DNA from: CAVSZB01 sp964420395
GTDB taxonomy: Bacteria > Krumholzibacteriota > Krumholzibacteriia > LZORAL124-64-63
Assembly (NCBI GenBank): GCA_964420395.1
Contig: CAYQTJ010000004.1
Coordinates: 1 to 64,000 of the forward strand
Direction of reading: 5' to 3'
Length of the DNA stretch: 64,000 bases
Positions 60,589 to 64,000 of this stretch are shown here, piece after piece. The translations under genes and the position numbers were made by a program. The first letter of the stretch is position 1; the number at the start of each line of letters is the position of its first letter. A model generated the notes under the pieces. That model saw only the letters and a list, made by a program, of their open reading frames with translations, did no database searches and was not told the origin of the DNA.

Positions 60589-61277
60589 GCGGCGGGCTGC
60601 ACCCGAGCGGGAGCCTGGAGGTGTGGGTCGGCGCCTGCCTGACGCTGATGGTCTTCAGCTTCCTGTGGCGGGACAATCCCTTCTACAAGTTCGCCGAGCA
60701 CGTGCTCGTCGGCGCGTCCGCCGCCTACGTGATGGTGATCAACTTCTGGAGCACCCTCTGGCCGAACGCGATCGTCAAGCTCTGGCCGGCCGCGGAGCGG
60801 GTGGTCAATCCGGAGGCGGTACCGGGGTCGCCCGAGCCGGTGGTGCTGGTGCCGGTCGCGCTGGGCCTGCTGATGCTCTGCCGCCTGCACCCGCGGACCG
60901 CCGCCTGGAGCCGCTGGCCGACCGCCTTCGCGATCGGCGTCAGCGCCGGCACCAACCTGCTGCGCTACCTGCAATCGGATTTCCTCCTGCAACTGCGCGC
61001 GGCGGCGGCGCCGAGCCTGGTGGTCCTGCACGGGGGCCGGCTGCAGCTGGGGGAGAGCCTGTCCAACATCGTGCTGCTGGTCGGTACGCTGTGCGGCCTC
61101 GCCTACTTCACGTACACCCGCGAGCACCGCGGCCCGCTGGGCCGGATGGCCCGCTTCGGCATCGGTTTCATGATGGTGACTTTCGGAACCTCCTTCGGCT
61201 ACACCGTGATGGCGCGTATATCCTTGCTGGTAAGCAGGTTGCACTTTCTCGTCGGGAACTGGCTCGGCCTGATCTGA
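60585..61277 (+). CDS. Polytopic membrane protein, last gene of the cluster
   Basis: This 230-residue membrane protein has about six hydrophobic segments. The N-terminal half has 'VGACLTLMVFSFLWRDNPFY' and 'KFAEHVLVGASAAYVMVINF'; later parts are 'VPVALGLLMLCRLHPRTAAW', 'AFAIGVSAGTNLLRYLQSDF' and 'IGFMMVTFGTSFGYTVMARI'. The function is unknown. The GTG start overlaps the previous stop. A hairpin of 8 bp follows the stop, marking the end of the transcription unit, and a fresh promoter candidate precedes the next gene. Confidence 0.75.
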   Translation: MSGGLHPSGSLEVWVGACLTLMVFSFLWRDNPFYKFAEHVLVGASAAYVMVINFWSTLWPNAIVKLWPAAERVVNPEAVPGSPEPVVLVPVALGLLMLCRLHPRTAAWSRWPTAFAIGVSAGTNLLRYLQSDFLLQLRAAAAPSLVVLHGGRLQLGESLSNIVLLVGTLCGLAYFTYTREHRGPLGRMARFGIGFMMVTFGTSFGYTVMARISLLVSRLHFLVGNWLGLI

Positions 61278-61284
61278 ACCCCGC

Positions 61285-61307
61285 CGCCGGCCGGGCGCCG
61301 GCCGGCG
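61285..61307 (+). terminator. Terminator-like hairpin ending the GlmL/MutL-type cluster
   Basis: CGCCGGCC and GGCCGGCG form a perfect 8-bp stem; the 7-base loop (GGGCGCC) is itself self-complementary. It lies eight bases after the stop of the last cluster gene. No T run is present. Confidence 0.45.
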
Positions 61308-61341
61308 CTACAGGTCGCGCGCCGGGCGGCCGAAGATAAAG

Positions 61342-61371
61342 TTGACGGCCCAGGGTCCGTATCCATAGACT
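61342..61371 (+). promoter_or_regulatory. Candidate promoter for the TPR gene
   Basis: TTGACG (61342-61347), an 18-base spacer and TAGACT (61366-61371), about 25 bases upstream of the ATG, which has an AGAGAGGG ribosome site. Confidence 0.45.
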
Positions 61372-61396
61372 GGCGCCCCGCGTCAGAGAGGGCTTC

Positions 61397-62320
61397 ATGC
61401 TGGATTCCGGCACGAATATCGAGCGGCAGATTCAATTCTATCAGCGCAAGTACGAGCTGAATCCGCACTCGCGCGCCTTCGCGCCGCTGGCCGACCTCTA
61501 CCGCAAGGCAGGACGGCTCGAGGAGGCGCTGGAGGTGCTGGAGGCGGGACTCGCCGAGCATCCCCAGTACGTTTCCGCGCTGGTGATCATGGCCCGTTGC
61601 CACGTCGACGCGGGACGCGCGGCCGAGTCCGGCGAGGCGTTCACGCGCGTGCTGGCGCTCGACCCGGACAATCTCGTCGCGCTCAAGAGCCTCGCCGAGA
61701 TGGCCCTGGCCGGCGGTGACGACGCCCGCGGCGCCTCGTTGCTCGAGCGCGTCGTCTTCCTCGACCCCACGGACGAACCCGCGGCGGAGCGTCTCGAAAC
61801 GTTGCGCGGCGGGGCGGTCGCCTCGCCGGCCGGCCCCGAGGAGACCGGGCAGGCCGCCGAGCCTCCCGAGGCGCCGGAGCACGCCGCCGTGGCGCTCCCC
61901 CCGCCCGCCGCCGAGGCGGAGCATGCGCCGCAGACCGCCGTCGCGACAGCGCCGGAGGCGGTGGCGGAAGCCGCCGCGGCCGCGCCGACGCCGGACGGCG
62001 AAGGGGTGTCGGACCGGGAGGCCGTCTCTCCCGTGCAGGAGCGCCAGTCGTTCGCCACGCGGACCCTGGCGGAGATCTACCTGGCCCAGGGCTATCGGGA
62101 GAAGGCCCTGACGGTCCTGCGCGAGATCCTGGCGCGCCATCCGGACCGCGAGGACGTCGCGGCGAAGGTCGCGGAAATCGAGAGCCAGCCGCCCGCCGCC
62201 GTTCCCGCCGGCCCCTCCGCGCCGCCGTCGGCCGCTTCGCCGCCCCCACCGGCGACCGAGAACCGGCTGCACTTCGAGGCGTGGCTCGGCCGCGTGGCCA
62301 AGCCGGAAGAGGGCCCTTGA
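61397..62320 (+). CDS. Tetratricopeptide repeat protein
   Basis: This 307-residue soluble protein has three to four TPR units in residues 1-140 ('AFAPLADLYRKAGRLEEALE', 'PQYVSALVIMARCHVDAGRA', 'DPDNLVALKSLAEMALAGGD'), then an Ala/Pro/Glu-rich low-complexity linker (about 140-210), and one more TPR ('TRTLAEIYLAQGYREKALTV'-like) near 220-255. There is no signal peptide. It probably works as a cytoplasmic interaction scaffold. It is translationally coupled to aroQ by a TTGA overlap, an unusual pairing that gives no clear functional clue. Confidence 0.87.
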   Translation: MLDSGTNIERQIQFYQRKYELNPHSRAFAPLADLYRKAGRLEEALEVLEAGLAEHPQYVSALVIMARCHVDAGRAAESGEAFTRVLALDPDNLVALKSLAEMALAGGDDARGASLLERVVFLDPTDEPAAERLETLRGGAVASPAGPEETGQAAEPPEAPEHAAVALPPPAAEAEHAPQTAVATAPEAVAEAAAAAPTPDGEGVSDREAVSPVQERQSFATRTLAEIYLAQGYREKALTVLREILARHPDREDVAAKVAEIESQPPAAVPAGPSAPPSAASPPPPATENRLHFEAWLGRVAKPEEGP

Positions 62321-62769
62321 GCGATCCGATCCCGGTTTCCATCCTGAACGGCCCCAACCTGGACCAGCTCGGACGGCGCGAACCGGCCCTCTACGGCCCG
62401 ACCAGCTGGCCCGAACTGGTGTCGCTGTGCGGGCAGTGGGCCACGGCCGCCGGGCTGCGCGCCGACGTGGAGCAGGCCGACGGGGAAGGGGAGCTGATCG
62501 CCCGGCTGCACGCGGCCGGTCGGTCCGCCGCCGGCATCGTCCTGAACGCCGCCGCCTACAGCCACACCTCGGTCGCCCTGCGCGACTGCCTGCTCTGCCT
62601 CCAGGTGCCGGTCGTCGAGGTCCACCTGACGAACCCCCTGCGACGAGAGCCGTTCCGTCGCACCAGCCTCATCGCCGACGTCGTGGCCGCGACCGTCCAG
62701 GGTTTCGGCGTGGACGGCTACCGCCTCGCCATCGAGGGGCTGGCAGGGCTCCTGCGCCAGCGTCGCTGA
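62317..62769 (+). CDS. aroQ: 3-dehydroquinate dehydratase, type II
   Basis: This 150-residue shikimate-pathway enzyme converts 3-dehydroquinate to 3-dehydroshikimate. The flavodoxin-like fold signature is visible: 'ILNGPNLDQLGRREPALYG' with the catalytic tyrosine, 'GEGELIARLH', 'IVLNAAAYSHTSVALRDCL', and 'VVEVHLTNPLRREPFRRTSL' with the catalytic histidine region. Several normally invariant positions differ slightly (NAAAYSH for NPGAYTH, EQADGEGE for QSNxEGE), so activity is likely but not certain. The TTG start overlaps the TPR stop and follows GGAAGAGG. Confidence 0.9.
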   Translation: MSDPIPVSILNGPNLDQLGRREPALYGPTSWPELVSLCGQWATAAGLRADVEQADGEGELIARLHAAGRSAAGIVLNAAAYSHTSVALRDCLLCLQVPVVEVHLTNPLRREPFRRTSLIADVVAATVQGFGVDGYRLAIEGLAGLLRQRR

Positions 62770-62792
62770 CCGGCGCGCCGCCCATCCTGGCG

Positions 62793-62821
62793 TTGCCAAC
62801 CCCGCCGCGGAATGCTATCAA
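62793..62821 (+). promoter_or_regulatory. Candidate promoter for efp-accB
   Basis: TTGCCA (62793-62798), a 17-base spacer and TATCAA (62816-62821), with an extended -10 TGC. The leader to the efp start would be about 48 bases. Confidence 0.5.
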
Positions 62822-62875
62822 TAGGGGCGCTCGCGGCGGTTGAAGACGATTCTTCAGGAAGAAAGCGAGGCGGTG

Positions 62876-63433
62876 TTGGCCTCCACCAGTGATTTCCGCA
62901 ATGGCATGGTGATCCGCTTCCGCGAGGGGCTCTGGTCCATCGTGGAATTCCAGCATGTCAAGCCGGGCAAGGGTGGCGCCTTCGTGCGCACCAAGCTCAA
63001 GAACGTCGAGACCGGCCGGGTGGTCGAGGAGACCTTCCGCGCCGGGGAGAAGGTCGAGGAGGTCCGCATCGAACGGCAGGACTACCAGTACCTGTACCGC
63101 GAGGCCGATTTCCTGACGTTCATGAACCTGGCCACCTACGAGCAGATGCACCTGCCGATGGAGAACATCGAGGATGTCGTCCCCTACCTGAAGGAGGGGG
63201 AGAAGGTCATCCTCGTCCTGCACGAGGAGCGTCCTCTCGCCGTGGAGCCGCCGTACACGGTCGAATTGAAGGTCGTCACCACCGATCCCGGCGTGCGCGG
63301 CGACACCGCGCAGGGCGGGTCGAAGCCGGCGACCATGGAGACGGGCCTGGTCGTGCAGGTCCCGCTCTTCATCGAACAGGGGGAGGTGCTGAAGGTCGAC
63401 ACGCGCACCGGAAAGTACCTGGGCCGCGTCTGA
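62876..63433 (+). CDS. efp: Translation elongation factor P
   Basis: This 185-residue three-domain beta-barrel protein relieves ribosome stalling at polyproline runs. It has 'TSDFRNGMVIRFREGLWSIV', the tip loop 'HVKPGKGGAFVRTKLKN' with the lysine (about residue 32) that is modified in many bacteria, 'YLYREADFLTFMN', and the C-terminal 'LVVQVPLFIEQGEVLKVDT' with 'GKYLGRV'. A TTG start giving MASTSDFRNG is chosen over an ATG 12 codons upstream because the length and N-terminus match the family and AAGCGAGG precedes it. EpmA/EpmB or EarP genes are not in the window, so the modification type is unknown. Confidence 0.95.
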   Translation: MASTSDFRNGMVIRFREGLWSIVEFQHVKPGKGGAFVRTKLKNVETGRVVEETFRAGEKVEEVRIERQDYQYLYREADFLTFMNLATYEQMHLPMENIEDVVPYLKEGEKVILVLHEERPLAVEPPYTVELKVVTTDPGVRGDTAQGGSKPATMETGLVVQVPLFIEQGEVLKVDTRTGKYLGRV

Positions 63434-63461
63434 GTCCGGCCCGACCCGCGGAAAGGAAGCC

Positions 63462-63941
63462 ATGCAGATCGACGACGTCCGCCAACTCGTCAAGCTGGTC
63501 GAGGAGAGCGGGATCGAGGAGCTCGAGATCTCCAGCGAAGGCACCACGATCCGCATCCAGAAGAGGCGGAGCGGGGAGGCGGCCGTGATAGCTCCGCCGC
63601 CGCAGTACTACTATCCGGCGCCCGGCGCTCCCGGCTCGCCGGGCGCTCCGCCGGCCCCGGCCCCGGCCGCGCTGTCGGGCGTGGCCGAGGAGCGCGCGCG
63701 CTGGAAGGAATTCCGCTCCCCGATTGTGGGCACCTTCTACCGGGCCGCCGCCCCCGGCGCGGAGCCGTTCGTCTCCGTTGGCGATCGCATTTCGGTCGGC
63801 CAGACCGTCTGCATCATCGAGGCGATGAAGGTGATGAACGAGATCGAGGCCGAGACCGCCGGCATCATCCGGGAGATCCTCGTGGAGAACGCGAGCCCCG
63901 TGGAGGCCGAAGCCATCCTGTTCCTCATCGAGCCCCAATAG
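63462..63941 (+). CDS. accB: Biotin carboxyl carrier protein of acetyl-CoA carboxylase
   Basis: This 159-residue subunit carries biotin between biotin carboxylase and carboxyltransferase in the first step of fatty-acid synthesis. The N-terminal segment 'MQIDDVRQLVKLVEESGIEE' is followed by a Pro/Ala-rich linker (about residues 47-75) and the C-terminal biotinyl domain with 'SPIVGTFYRAAAPGAEPFV' and the biotinylation site 'IEAMKVMNEIEAE'. It lies 28 bases after efp, a common pairing, with AAAGGAAG upstream. accC usually follows and may lie just beyond the window. Confidence 0.97.
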   Translation: MQIDDVRQLVKLVEESGIEELEISSEGTTIRIQKRRSGEAAVIAPPPQYYYPAPGAPGSPGAPPAPAPAALSGVAEERARWKEFRSPIVGTFYRAAAPGAEPFVSVGDRISVGQTVCIIEAMKVMNEIEAETAGIIREILVENASPVEAEAILFLIEPQ

Positions 63942-63943
63942 TC

Positions 63944-63961
63944 GCCACGCGGTCGCGTGGC
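63944..63961. terminator. Hairpin after accB
   Basis: GCCACGC and GCGTGGC form a perfect 7-bp stem around a GGTC tetraloop just after the accB stop; the left arm sequence is repeated directly after it. It may be a terminator or processing/attenuation hairpin before a downstream accC outside the window. Confidence 0.35.
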
Positions 63962-64000
63962 GCCACGCGCATCGCCCCGCCCGCCCGTCGCCCCGGCCCC

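Noticed and set aside
1..64000. CRISPR arrays, tRNA or rRNA genes, insertion sequences, prophage
   Set aside because: No regularly spaced repeats, cloverleaf-like sequences, transposase or phage protein motifs were recognised on either strand by reading; a covariance-model scan was not possible here.

Overview
The window is very GC-rich (well above 70% by eye), densely coded and almost entirely chromosomal housekeeping and envelope genes. No rRNA, tRNA, CRISPR array, insertion sequence or phage gene was recognised. Heptosyltransferases with a heptose bisphosphate phosphatase point to a Gram-negative, LPS-bearing cell. The alpha-type glutamine synthetase and two giant gingipain-like proteins ending in an 'NPFNP' FlgD/Por-type sorting domain fit a high-GC lineage of the FCB superphylum (for example Eisenbacteria- or Krumholzibacteria-like). 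That placement is inference; no marker gene here settles it.

Layout. 1-2626: end of a complex I operon (nuoM partial, nuoN). 2653-12630: short units: a glutaryl-CoA-dehydrogenase-like gene, a membrane sulfatase-fold enzyme, a NifU-like Fe-S protein, an IMPase/CutA/SAM-hydrolase trio, a lipoprotein, PIN-PhoH, glutamine synthetase and a divergent PAP2 protein. 12800-15061: a ParA-type ATPase fused to a glycogen-binding-like domain, then two unknown genes. 15092-20975: a polysaccharide unit (O-antigen-ligase-like protein, GT4, WecA/TagO-type initiator, methyltransferase, deacetylase-fold protein). 21259-31230: two tandem C25-type secreted proteins of about 1600 residues. 31362-36123: a peptide-type solute-binding lipoprotein, a zinc-protease-like lipoprotein, a HIT protein and a PfkB kinase. 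36224-37859: lexA and a truncated Y-family polymerase relative. 37856-41918: DUF72, Hsp20 and Lon. 41939-51189: an envelope glycan unit with four GT9 enzymes, GmhB, DUF3108, a deoxyhypusine-synthase-like protein, GT39 and a sugar-phosphate transferase. 51198-54302: AcpS, PhzF-like and an acyl-CoA dehydrogenase. 54408-61277: eight tightly coupled genes centred on a GlmL/MutL-type ASKHA ATPase and several membrane proteins. 61397-63941: a TPR protein, AroQ, EF-P and AccB.

Most genes within a unit overlap by the 4-base start/stop motif ATGA/GTGA/TTGA, so units look translationally coupled. Several gene starts have plausible sigma-70-type promoters (TTGAC-like -35, 16-18 base spacer, TA-rich -10), and convergent gene pairs are separated by GC-rich hairpins.

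The best candidate for an undescribed system is 54408-61277. It holds a chaperone-like ATPase known from glutamate mutase operons, here without any mutase gene, coupled to a KOW/barrel protein and four uncharacterised membrane proteins. Its first gene carries an apparent frameshift in a run of six C. Other points of interest are a direct repeat filling the lexA promoter spacer, the palm-less Y-family polymerase behind lexA, the ParA/glycogen-binding fusion, and a possible leaderless mRNA at 33022.
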